Of a stretch of 64,000 nt of DNA, positions 55,729 through 64,000 are shown piece after piece. Numbering within the stretch: the first letter of the stretch is position 1; every line of letters begins with the position of its first letter. The notes under the pieces were generated by a model. That model was not told where the DNA came from, searched no databases, and was given only the letters and a program-made list of their open reading frames with translations. The stretch comes from Hyaloraphidium curvatum. Taxonomy: Eukaryota > Monoblepharomycota > Hyaloraphidiomycetes > Hyaloraphidiales > Hyaloraphidiaceae. Position numbers and translations under genes: made by a program. The stretch spans positions 372,001-436,000 of the forward strand of contig JAIVFI010000008.1 of NCBI GenBank assembly GCA_025558095.1. The letters run 5' to 3'.

Positions 55729-55892
55729 CGTGATGCGCGGGAATTGGATGCGGGATCGAGTCGTCGTCTGTGCGCGAAATGCAACTTCCTGCCCGCCGGA
55801 TGTGAAGGGCGCAGGACGCGTTGCTGCGATAAACCGATCCCGCCCCACGGTGACGCGAAGTCAGATCAGTGCCTCATCTGGATCGACATGGT

Positions 55893-57474
55893 CTATTCGG
55901 CGGAGAATCCTTCTGTGCCCTTCGGCAAATAGCCTTCTGTCATAAGCCTCGGATTCTCCATCAATCTCCGGTTCATCTCCACCACGGCGTCGACCTCCCG
56001 GTTCAGATCCCCCGCGATCCGCACCCAGCGCCCAGGGGTCCCTCCCGGGAACTTCTTGGTCAGCTGGCTCAGCTTCGAAACCTCCTCAGCGGTCCAAGTC
56101 GGGGAAGTATTGACGCCTTTGCCAGGCTTCGCGTCCCGTTTCGCTCCACCACCAGCCACATCTGTTTCCTCCGACGCCCGCGCTCGGCGTTGGCGAACAG
56201 CACCTGCGTCGAAATCGCCGTCCGCAGTGTCGGCCCCATCCGCGTCCGATACCGAATCGCCTTCCTCGGACGAGCTCGAGCTCGAGCTCGGTTCGGCCTT
56301 CGCCTGAAAAGGATCCAAGCGCTTGGCGGCCTCTTCCTTGCGCTTCCGCTGCTCTTCCCCGGCGGCGATGGCCTTCTGCTTCCTGCGCTGCTTCTTCTCC
56401 TCGTCCCTCTGGCGCCGCACCTCTTCCTCCGCCCGACGAGCATCCCGCTCCAGTTCCAACGCCCGCCGCTCTTCTGCATATCTCCTATCCATTTCCAGTG
56501 CCCATTCGCGCTCCTCCGCTTTGCGCTGCCGATACGCGCGGTACGAGCTCGGCAAATTATAGACTGTCCGCACGAGCCAAACCGGCAAGGTGAAAAGCCA
56601 AATGTCGCGCATGCGCGGCTTCGTCGGCTTCAGGTGGTCGACGCTGATCCCATGTGCCTCGGCAATGAGCTCCAGCGGAGTCTGCGATTTCAGCTCGCTG
56701 CGATTGACGCTGCCCCCGGTTTGCTTCTTCACGTTGCGGCGGAGCTTGCCGACGTTGATCTGGTTCACCTCCTCCATGATCTGGGCCAGCTGGTACTTGT
56801 CGTACTGGACAGCGAGAGACATGAGCCGCAGTCGCGCGCGCTTTCATGTGCTGAACCCACCGCATACTTCGCCCACCCGCTGATGAACTGCACCACGGTT
56901 GCGAAAATCGCGAGGAACACCATGACCACACCGAGGGAGGGGCGGTAACGGTGGTAGAAGTACCCCGTGCCCCTCCACTTGGGAATGCCGACCTACAAAG
57001 AGGGCCGCGGTTCAGTACTGCGGGGAACCCACCGCGGAAGGATTACCCTGAGGTGCAGATCGTAGCGTTCCCGCCCTTCGGGATCCTTCAGCAGCTCGAC
57101 GACCGAGGTCAGATGCTGGTAAAGCTCCTGCGCCGCCTTGTCCGGGTTCTTGTCCGGATGGAGCGTCAAGGCAAGCTTCCGCCAGGCCCGGCTTATGTCT
57201 CGCTCCGACGCGGAGCTCTCGACCCCGATGGCCTGGTAGAACGTGGTTCCCGGGCCCAGGGCCTTCTCGACATAGTCGTGGAGGTCAAAGATGCTGTAGT
57301 CGACCTGCCGTTAGACGCGTCAGCCTCTCTTCGGTGTCTCGGGACCCGGGGTGCCGGCAACGAATAGAACAACCCTGCCGACAATGCACCGCCGACACGA
57401 ACCTGATCGAATGCATCGACGGACCTGAAGACAGAAGAGGCGAATAGCAGCAGCAGCAAAGCTGACCGTCTCAT
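55893..57474 (-). CDS. ER membrane J-protein with SANT domain (DNAJC1/ERdj1-like)
   Basis: Co-chaperone that recruits lumenal Hsp70 (BiP/Kar2). Four exons (57474-57403, 57304-57047, 56992-56861, 56804-55893) give 457 residues. A signal peptide (MRRSALLLLLFASSVFRSVD) is encoded by exon 1. The lumenal J domain (residues about 40-105) has YQAIGVESSASERDISRAW and the HPD motif in TLHPDKNPD. A membrane span (SLGVVMVFLAIFATVVQFIS) is next, then possibly a second short hydrophobic stretch (DIWLFTLPVWLVRTVYNL). The cytosolic part has a long charged coiled coil and a C-terminal SANT domain (WTAEEVSKLSQLTKKFPGG). The order matches vertebrate DNAJC1. Confidence 0.88.
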
Positions 57475-57596
57475 CGCACCGAAGCGCGAAGTGGTCGCGG
57501 GGTTCTGAGAGGCGCGCGTCTGCGGTTCGCCCCAACTCGCGAAAGGGCCAGTCCGGGCCGCTGCCGAGGGCGGCCGGCGCTGACGGCCTGGGCGGG
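57475..57596. promoter_or_regulatory. Shared divergent promoter region
   Basis: 122 bp between the J-protein (minus) and the CID-SR gene (plus). No motif is claimed. Confidence 0.4.
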
Positions 57597-60592
57597 ATGG
57601 CATCTCCGGACTTTGACCCTCACGACCATCTGTCCGTGAAGGCCAAGTTTGACAAGCTGCTCCAGACTTTGACCGGGTCGGCCAAGTCTGTGGAGACCGT
57701 CGCGGACTTTGCCCTGGAGCACGGGCGCAATGCCCAGATCTTCTGCCGGTGCATCAAGGAACGGATGAAGACTGTGGAGCTCCGGGAGGGCCGGCCGCGC
57801 GACCCGAAATCGCTCATGGAGAAGAGGCTGGGACTCTTGCACGTCGTGGACCGCATCTGCCAGAAGGAGCGGGCGGGAGGCGCAAAGGACTTTGTCGATG
57901 AGGTCCATGCGGAGATTGAAGGGATGGTGTCGCTCATTTTCGAGGTCGGCAAGGTGGACAAGGGTCTCGCGGAGACGTTCGAGTCTACCATGGCGGCGGT
58001 GGAAAAGGTTGGGCTCAACTCCCGGCACGGCGTCTCCGGGCTCACTTTGCTCCAGGTTCTCGGCGCGTGGAAGATGAAGAAGGTCTTCCAGGACTCTACC
58101 ATTGAGCAGATGCAGCAGCAGATCCAGCTTCTTAGGAGAGAGCAGCAGCAGGCCACTCGCAAGCAGAGCGAACAGGACGCGGCAGAAAACAAGAAGATCC
58201 TGCGAAGAATGGAGGAGGATCGGGACAAGGTACGCGACTGGCCTCGGCCAGCATCCTTCCCCGGCTTCTAATACGATGCCGTGCCGAAACAGCAAAAGAA
58301 GGCGCGCGAGGAGGCGTGGCAGCGGCCCGTGGGCGAAACGGACGAGATGGAGTTCGAAGATGCCTGGGAGAACACCTCGGAGTTCAACGATTCGGACGCG
58401 GCCGAGGTCTTGGTGCTGCAGGAGATCGAAGCGCTGGACTTGCAGGGGTACTTTGACGGGGAGCAGCAGATGGACGACATCGAAGCTTCGTATGGGAAGC
58501 CCGCGGGCCCGAGGCCGTTCATCGGGAATCACCCGAAGGAGAACGGTTTCAATCTCCCACAGGGAATGAGACAGGTGACGGAACCTCCGGACTTCATCTT
58601 CAATCTCTGGCGGCAATCACCCGGTTTGCCCCGAGGCAAAGAGGGCTACCCGCGCCCTGCTTTTCCCGACACATTCCCTGGGCTCGACAGTGCGGGCGCG
58701 AATCAATCGCCTCCGCAGCAACCTGGACTGGATGGCAAGTCGCCTGGGCAGCCGCTCGCTCCGCCCGGTTTCCCGCAGCCCCCACCGAACTTCCTCGCTC
58801 GTCCTGCTGGGCTTGCACCGCCGTTTTCTCGCTCTCAAGAACCCGGCGGACGCGATAGTTTCCCTGGAAACGGAAGTGCGCTTCCCAGCGCGGGGTTCAA
58901 GCCGTCTCCGGCAAGGCCTCTGGACAATCGGGCGGGGCAGCCCCGCAAAGACTTTGGCTCCCAAGCCTCGGCCCCCCAAACCTACCGGAGTGGCCAATTT
59001 GCATCTTCTGGTTCCCAAAATCGCTCCGATCTTCCTCCACCGCCACCTCCTCCCCAACCACCGCCTCCGCTGCCTCAGAGGCCGCGCGACAGGTCGCCCG
59101 GTCGGTCTGGGGGCCACCGCGGAGAGTCGAAGCCGTCGGTTCCTTCAAAGCGGCAACGGTCGCGGTCTCGGGATCGGTCTCAATCTCGGCATCATTCCCC
59201 GTCGAGGCGCAAGTCGCCGCGGGATCGGACGCCTCCGCGGCATCGCTCCCGGGAACGCTCGCCGGATAGGCGGAGATCACCCGGCCAGCACCGGGGCTCG
59301 GACAGGCATCGCTCCCCCGGCAGGGGCCGCAGTCAGGATAGACATCGGTCTCTGCGGCGCGGTCGCTCGCCCGAGCACTGGGAAGGCAAGAATGCCCGTT
59401 CCGATTCCAGGGACGCGAGGAGAAGCTCCCAGGTCAATGGATCGGGTGGTAGTCTCCCCCCCCTGTGCTGGTTTGCCGAAGGGGTGCTCACATTCGTGGA
59501 ATCAATCAACCCGGACAACCGCAATCCGCCGCTCTACGTGCAACAGGTGAGGTCAACTCTCAGCTGAGCTGAAGCGAGCCCCCACTGATTCCCCATTGCA
59601 GAATGCCAAGGCGTTTGAGAAGCTTCACGAAGAAGCCGACCTCTTGACGACTTGGGTTTCGAGGGAGCTGTTATTCCTTGATAGTCTCAAGTTTCTGGAT
59701 CATTTGGAGAAGGAAGTTCAACCGCAGCTTCCGCCAAGGTATTCTCTCCGATTGGATGCTGGGCGAAGCCACGCTTACTTGGCTCGTCAAGGGACTACGA
59801 TTTTTCCCGCGATAGCCTATCTAGGCAGCACGGCGACTCGCCGGAACCCTATTTGGACGCTTTTGGCAATGCCCCACAGGAGGTCGCCTACCGGATACAT
59901 GAGATCCACAGGAGGTTCGCTTTCTACAGCACAGCGGACTTACACCGTGGGGTCATTGCATTGTTGCGGCGCTCGGCAAGTGCTCATTCTACGTGGTTCC
60001 AGAACGGTTGGGAAAAGAGTTCGAGGAGCGGCATATCAAGTTTCTTGAGGAGCTGAACAGAAACACGCACACTGCCGCGAAGCACGTGCGATACTTGGTG
60101 CACGAGCTGCACGAAAAGTAAGCACGCCTGATCCCCCTCCCGATCTGATGCTAATTGGTCGGACAACATCAAGGCGCGTCAGGCAAAGAGTCATCTCGCT
60201 GCAAGGCATCAGCCATACCTTTGCGAAGCTCATGCTCTTCCGCCTGAACAAGTATTTCAAGCCTGACGAGATCATGGTGGCCCGTGGCAGTGAGTTTCTG
60301 TGCAACTCAGCGTGGCACGCTTGGTGACGTTCATTCGCAAAGGGGTCGGGGATCTTTTGCGACGTGTCAACCGCCTTCCGGATGATCCGACGATCATTCT
60401 CCCTCTCGGAGGAAGGGTGAGCCGCCGCAGTTCGACCGAGAGCGCCACTAACGCTTGCTCCAGACTGTTCTCGAGAACCCCAACGAAAAGGATCGGAGTA
60501 CGTGCCCATTCTTTGAGTTCCGCGAGGATCCGCCGGACCTTCGGGAGTTCAGCCAAAGATTCCGGATTCCCGAGTCGTATTGGTTGCGGTAG
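57597..60592 (+). CDS. CID (CTD-interacting) and SR-rich protein with unknown C-terminal domain
   Basis: Eight exons: 57597-58229, 58293-59546, 59602-59738, 59792-59946, 60003-60117, 60174-60289, 60343-60416, 60464-60592. All phases close to give 870 residues. Residues 1-150 are a CID/ENTH-like helical domain as in CTK3/SCAF proteins that bind the RNA polymerase II tail (FDKLLQTLTGSAKSVETVAD; GVSGLTLLQVLGAWKMKKVF). A coiled coil with EQMQQQIQLLRREQQQ follows. Next is a proline-rich stretch, then an Arg/Ser-rich domain (SRSRDRSQSRHHSPSRRKSP). The last 270 residues, spread over the small exons, are helical and of unknown family, ending SQRFRIPESYWLR. A role in transcription-coupled RNA processing is inferred from the CID and SR parts. 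Confidence 0.72.
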
Positions 60593-60639
60593 TAACATTA
60601 GGTGTAGGATACCTTCTATACCCAAGCCAAGAGACTCGA

Positions 60640-62232
60640 TCACCAAACCGCCCCAAAAATGAACCAGCGCACGGCGAAACTCGTTGCGCTCCCGACAGCC
60701 AGACCGAAGAAGAGAATCAGAGACATGAGGGCGCCCGCGCTCCGCTTCGCGTGAGGATGCTTCTCGCTGACGTAACCCGGCGCAAGCATGAGCGCCACCG
60801 TGCTCAAGTACCCGTGGGAAACGAAGAACAGCCCCACGAAGGTGAAAAAGAGACCGTCCGCAGCGAAAACAGTCGGTATGCGTGGAGGACGCACCGCACC
60901 GGAGAAATCCAAATTGCAGGCCGCGAAGACGAAGAGAAAGGCCACACGAAGCAGCGCCAAAAGCAGCAGCGTCGGTTGGCTCGTCAAGATCAGCCGTTGC
61001 ACGGCCGGAATGGAACGTCCGATCCAGTCCCCGATGCCGGAGCAGAGAAAGCCCAAGGGAACAAAGAGCCGGTCGTACATGGTCGGAACGGGCGGTGCGC
61101 CGGCGGGTAGCACCGTTGCCGTCAGCGCCGGATACAGAGCCAGTGTCACGGCGAAGCAGAGGAAGAGAGACCCGCCGAGGTAGCGCAGATCCCACAGGAC
61201 TTGCCACGTCCCAGCGCGGGTCTGGGCGGCCATCTCCTTGGCCTTGGCCTCGTTCCAGATGAGCGCCTCGTTCTCCTGCGCATTCCAACCAGATTCAGAC
61301 TCGACGTCCGAGTCGCGGTCCGTTTCTATCGATGCTCGTTCGACGGCCGGGGAGCGCAACGCGGGTATCGGAAGGGGCGACTGGCGCCGCCGGAGCGACG
61401 AGTAGCACACCATGGTCACCAGAACCGGCAGGCAGCACAGCGAAAAGTAAATCCAGTAGTCGCGACCTTGCGGCTCGTCGACTGGGGGGTCCGTCGACCC
61501 GCCACCGCCACCATGGTGGCCCTTGTGTCCTTTGTGCTTCTTCTCGGCCCCGACGCTCTGGCCTCCTTCAAGGTAGTCGAGCGCAACGGCGCTCATCGAA
61601 AAGATGGACATTGCGATCGCCGCCAGCACTTGCCCGATTGCAATCGCTTGCATGTACACAGGCGGGTATTCGGCCGCCACCAGAGCAAACACGTCCAGCT
61701 GCAAGACCCCGGCAGCGACGGTCGAGATCGTCAGTAGCAAGATGACCGTGCCAAAAAGGACGTAGGGATCCAAAGGAACCAGCGTCAGGAGCGCCGAAAC
61801 CACAAAGACCGCTGCTATCGTGAAGAGGGACACCTGGATGGCATCCACCCTGCTCGCAGAGTGTGCCTTCGGCGGCCGCTGCAGCGAGTACGCCACAAGA
61901 CCGACAAAAAGAGTCACCCAGGTATTCGTCAAGCCAATCCAATTGAGGAACGTCCCCAGCAGGCGCGTGTGCTCCAGTCGGAGGCGCAGCCACCCCGTCG
62001 AGTTGATCATACTGTTCCATGGCATTAGCATCGAGGCGCCCAGGAGCAGAAACGTCACGTAGGCGAACAGCGAGAACGGCCGCACATCCGGGACGATATG
62101 CTCGTCCACCGACAGTTGCAGCGAGCCCGTCCGCTCCTCCCGGGACCACTCAGGCTCAAGTCCGTCCTCAATGACGGGGTGACGCAGGGACGACACGCTC
62201 GCCCGCTTCCGGGGGCTCACTGTCGCCGGCAT
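60640..62232 (-). CDS. Equilibrative nucleoside transporter (SLC29/FUN26 family)
   Basis: Nucleoside/nucleobase transporter of plasma or vacuolar membrane. 530 residues, single exon. The frame is open to 62271 with GTG; the first ATG is 62232. The first membrane segment carries the ENT signature MLMPWNSMINSTGWLRLRLE. About eleven hydrophobic segments are visible, with QAIAIGQVLAAIAMSIFSM matching the conserved helix of the family. A long central cytosolic loop contains a His/Lys/Gly tract (KKHKGHKGHHGGGGG) and an acidic stretch. The C-terminal half includes SQPTLLLLALLRVAFLFVFA and GYLSTVALMLAPGYV, which fit ENTs. Confidence 0.9.
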   Translation of the reverse strand: MPATVSPRKRASVSSLRHPVIEDGLEPEWSREERTGSLQLSVDEHIVPDVRPFSLFAYVTFLLLGASMLMPWNSMINSTGWLRLRLEHTRLLGTFLNWIGLTNTWVTLFVGLVAYSLQRPPKAHSASRVDAIQVSLFTIAAVFVVSALLTLVPLDPYVLFGTVILLLTISTVAAGVLQLDVFALVAAEYPPVYMQAIAIGQVLAAIAMSIFSMSAVALDYLEGGQSVGAEKKHKGHKGHHGGGGGSTDPPVDEPQGRDYWIYFSLCCLPVLVTMVCYSSLRRRQSPLPIPALRSPAVERASIETDRDSDVESESGWNAQENEALIWNEAKAKEMAAQTRAGTWQVLWDLRYLGGSLFLCFAVTLALYPALTATVLPAGAPPVPTMYDRLFVPLGFLCSGIGDWIGRSIPAVQRLILTSQPTLLLLALLRVAFLFVFAACNLDFSGAVRPPRIPTVFAADGLFFTFVGLFFVSHGYLSTVALMLAPGYVSEKHPHAKRSAGALMSLILFFGLAVGSATSFAVRWFIFGAVW

Positions 62233-62464
62233 TGTGCAGGTCCTCGGAGGTAGAAGAGTCAGACTGGTCACGGGCCACTTCGCATGTCAAGTCCGCGGCT
62301 CCAGCGCCCAGGAAAGCCAGAAGTGCCCGCCTCGAGCAAAGAGCGGACGTCGTCGCAACGAATCCTTCGCTCCCTCGCGTACCGGGCTTCCCGAGGAGGT
62401 GCTGGGCTGGTGCGGCGAACCGTTGCTGCTCGTTCCACGCTCCTCTCCGATCCACGATCCGACA
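62233..62464. promoter_or_regulatory. Shared divergent promoter region
   Basis: 232 bp between the ENT (minus) and sterol reductase (plus) starts. No sterol-response element is claimed. Confidence 0.4.
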
Positions 62465-64000
62465 ATGGTGACGACACGCAGCCAGGCGAGCTCTCCGGCG
62501 CCCGCGACGCGGCGATCCGCGGCCGCCAACGGCACGGCGACGCCGCGCAAGGCAAACGGCGCGGCGAACGGCGAGGCGCACGCCGGCGCGAACGGTTCCG
62601 CCGAGCCTAAACTGGGATCGCTCAACCCGAAGACAACCGAGTTCGAGTTCCTCGGGCCGCCCGGCGCCGCTTTCCTGCTCGTGCTGCTGCCGGCCACGGT
62701 GTACGGACTCTACTTCCTGTGCGATGCTACGGGCTGCCCCAACCCCGGCGTGCTCCGCGGCGACTTTTCCTCCGTCTCGAAAGCATTCAAAGCCGCGAAT
62801 CTGCTGGATCTCCAGGCCTTTGCAGCATACATCGGCTGGCTGGCATACATGGTGGCCCTGTGGTTCGTGCTGCCCGGCAAGTGGATCGAGGGCATCGAGC
62901 TGCGCGACGGCTCGCGCCTCAAGTACAAGATCAACGCGTGGCCCACCTTCGTCGTCACGATGGCCCTGATTCCCGCCGTGGTCTACCTCTACGGGCTCGG
63001 CCCGCTCGTCTGGATCGCGGATCACTACGTCGGCCTGGCCACGGCCTCAGTGCTGTACAGCTTTGCGCAGGCGGCCTACCTCTACGCCTCGTCGTTCGGC
63101 GAGGGCCGCCTGCTGGCGGTCGGCGGCAACTCGGGCAACGTGTTCTACGACTACTGGATCGGGCGCGAGCTTAACCCGCGGATCGGGGACTTTGACCTCA
63201 AGGTCTTCTTCGAGCTCCGCCCGGGCCTGATCGGCTGGCTCGTCCTGGACTTTGCCTGCGCCGCCAAGCAGTACGCGACCCTCGGCTACCTGACCGACTC
63301 GATGTGGCTGGTGGTCCTGTTCCAGGGCTACTACGTCGTCGACGCGCTGTGGAACGAGGCCGCGATCCTGACCACCATGGACGTCATCATGGACGGCTTC
63401 GGTTTCATGCTCACCTTTGGCGACCTCGCCTGGGTGCCCTTCACCTACTCGCTCCAGGCCCGCTACCTGATGCTGTACCCCAAGAACCTGGGCTACCTCG
63501 CCACGGCCGCCATCGTGGGCGTGAAGCTGCTGGGCTTCGCCATGTTCCGCGGGGCCAACAACCAGAAGAACGCCTTCCGCAACGACCCCAACGACCCGGC
63601 CGTCGCACACATCAAGTACATCGAGACCGAGGCCGGGAGCCGGCTCATGACCTCGGGGTGGTGGGGCATGGCGAGGCACATCAACTACCTTGGCGACTGG
63701 CTGATGGGCTTGGCCTGGTGCCTGCCCACGGGGTTCGACACCCCGATCACTTACTTTTACGCGTGAGTGTTTCATTGATTTGTGAGGTGCCGATTTCGCC
63801 GACCGTCCGCCTGCCGCCCCGCAGTATCTACTTTGCCGTGCTTCTCCTCCACCGCGAGGGCAGGGACGAGCACAAGTGCAAGCACAAATACAAGAAGGAC
63901 TGGGACCGGTACTGCGAGGTGGGCGCGGACGGCGATGGCGGTCGCGGACCAGTCCTAACCGCCTTCTGAAGATTGTCCCGTACCGCATTATCCCGGGCGT
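62465..64000 (+). CDS. ERG24: Delta(14)-sterol reductase, 3' end cut by window
   Basis: NADPH-dependent reduction of the C14-15 double bond in ergosterol synthesis, at the ER or inner nuclear membrane. Three exons are seen (62465-63762, 63825-63918, 63973 to the end; introns 62 and 54 nt), with only the last codon or so and the stop missing. About 470 residues. Signatures: NVFYDYWIGRELNPRIGDFD, LGDLAWVPFTYSLQARY-type segment, and NYLGDWLMGLAWCLPTGFDT, which marks the ERG24/LBR/DHCR7 group. The end reads YCEIVPYRIIPGV. The N-terminal 60 residues are Ala/Asn-rich and lack a Tudor domain, so it is not an LBR. ERG4 is less likely. Confidence 0.9.

Noticed and set aside
59447-60592. A gene separate from the CID-SR gene
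   Set aside because: Exon 58293-59546 is open throughout and all downstream phases close with it; no ATG with good context begins a second gene.
1-64000. CRISPR arrays, insertion sequences, prokaryotic operons or viral genes
   Set aside because: No regularly spaced repeats, no transposase or integrase, and spliced eukaryotic genes throughout.

Overview
The window is eukaryotic nuclear DNA, almost certainly from a fungus. The evidence is dense protein-coding genes on both strands, short introns (mostly 48-80 nt, GT-AG, often with a CTAAT- or CTAAC-like branch site), strong GC bias at third codon positions, and fungal gene types: a single-chain urease with its UreG, ERG24-type sterol reductase, SAM37/metaxin, a Heh/Src1 inner nuclear membrane protein, fungal-type phosphatidylserine synthase, CTR9 and AP-3 delta. 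I cannot fix the species. An early-diverging or basidiomycete GC-rich fungus fits; a DGAT1-type enzyme, a MOV10-type helicase and a DNAJC1-type co-chaperone argue against Saccharomycotina. Nothing bacterial, viral, plasmid or CRISPR was found. I rebuilt the gene models by hand from splice sites, and in nearly all multi-exon genes the exon phases close exactly.

Layout. 0.4-6.1 kb: TFB5 (TFIIH), a rhomboid-like EGF protein, an unknown protein, metaxin/SAM37 with an apparent one-base frameshift, and a methyltransferase. 6.4-18.5 kb: AP-3 delta, a Heh/Src1 protein with a duplicated domain, type II PI4-kinase, a ZIP zinc transporter and a GNAT protein. 18.6-28.2 kb: a peroxisomal enoyl-CoA hydratase/isomerase, a cytochrome P450 missing its middle, a degenerate GTPase, an ETF-beta-type lysine methyltransferase, an XPF/FAAP24-like protein and a CaiB/BaiF CoA-transferase. 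28.8-38.9 kb: acetyl-CoA synthetase, urease and UreG as a divergent pair around a 73-bp promoter with a GATA site, and a MOV10 helicase. 39-47.9 kb: an AT-rich island, an orphan eIF5A/HEX-1-like protein, DGAT1, an acidic protein, phosphatidylserine synthase and CTR9. 48-64 kb: trifunctional C1-tetrahydrofolate synthase, a 1212-residue zinc-finger/ePHD/DNA-methyltransferase fusion, a J-SANT ER co-chaperone, a CID-SR protein, an equilibrative nucleoside transporter and ERG24, cut by the window end.

The most unusual gene is the chromatin-reader/DNA-methyltransferase fusion at 51989-55728. It joins ZZ-like, extended-PHD and GATA-like zinc modules to a bacterial-style N4/N6 amino-methyltransferase with an HPPY catalytic motif, followed by a second, degenerate methyltransferase-like unit. 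Functional links among neighbours include urease with UreG (nickel insertion), CoA-transferase next to acetyl-CoA synthetase (acyl-CoA metabolism), and several divergent pairs sharing promoters of 70-250 bp.
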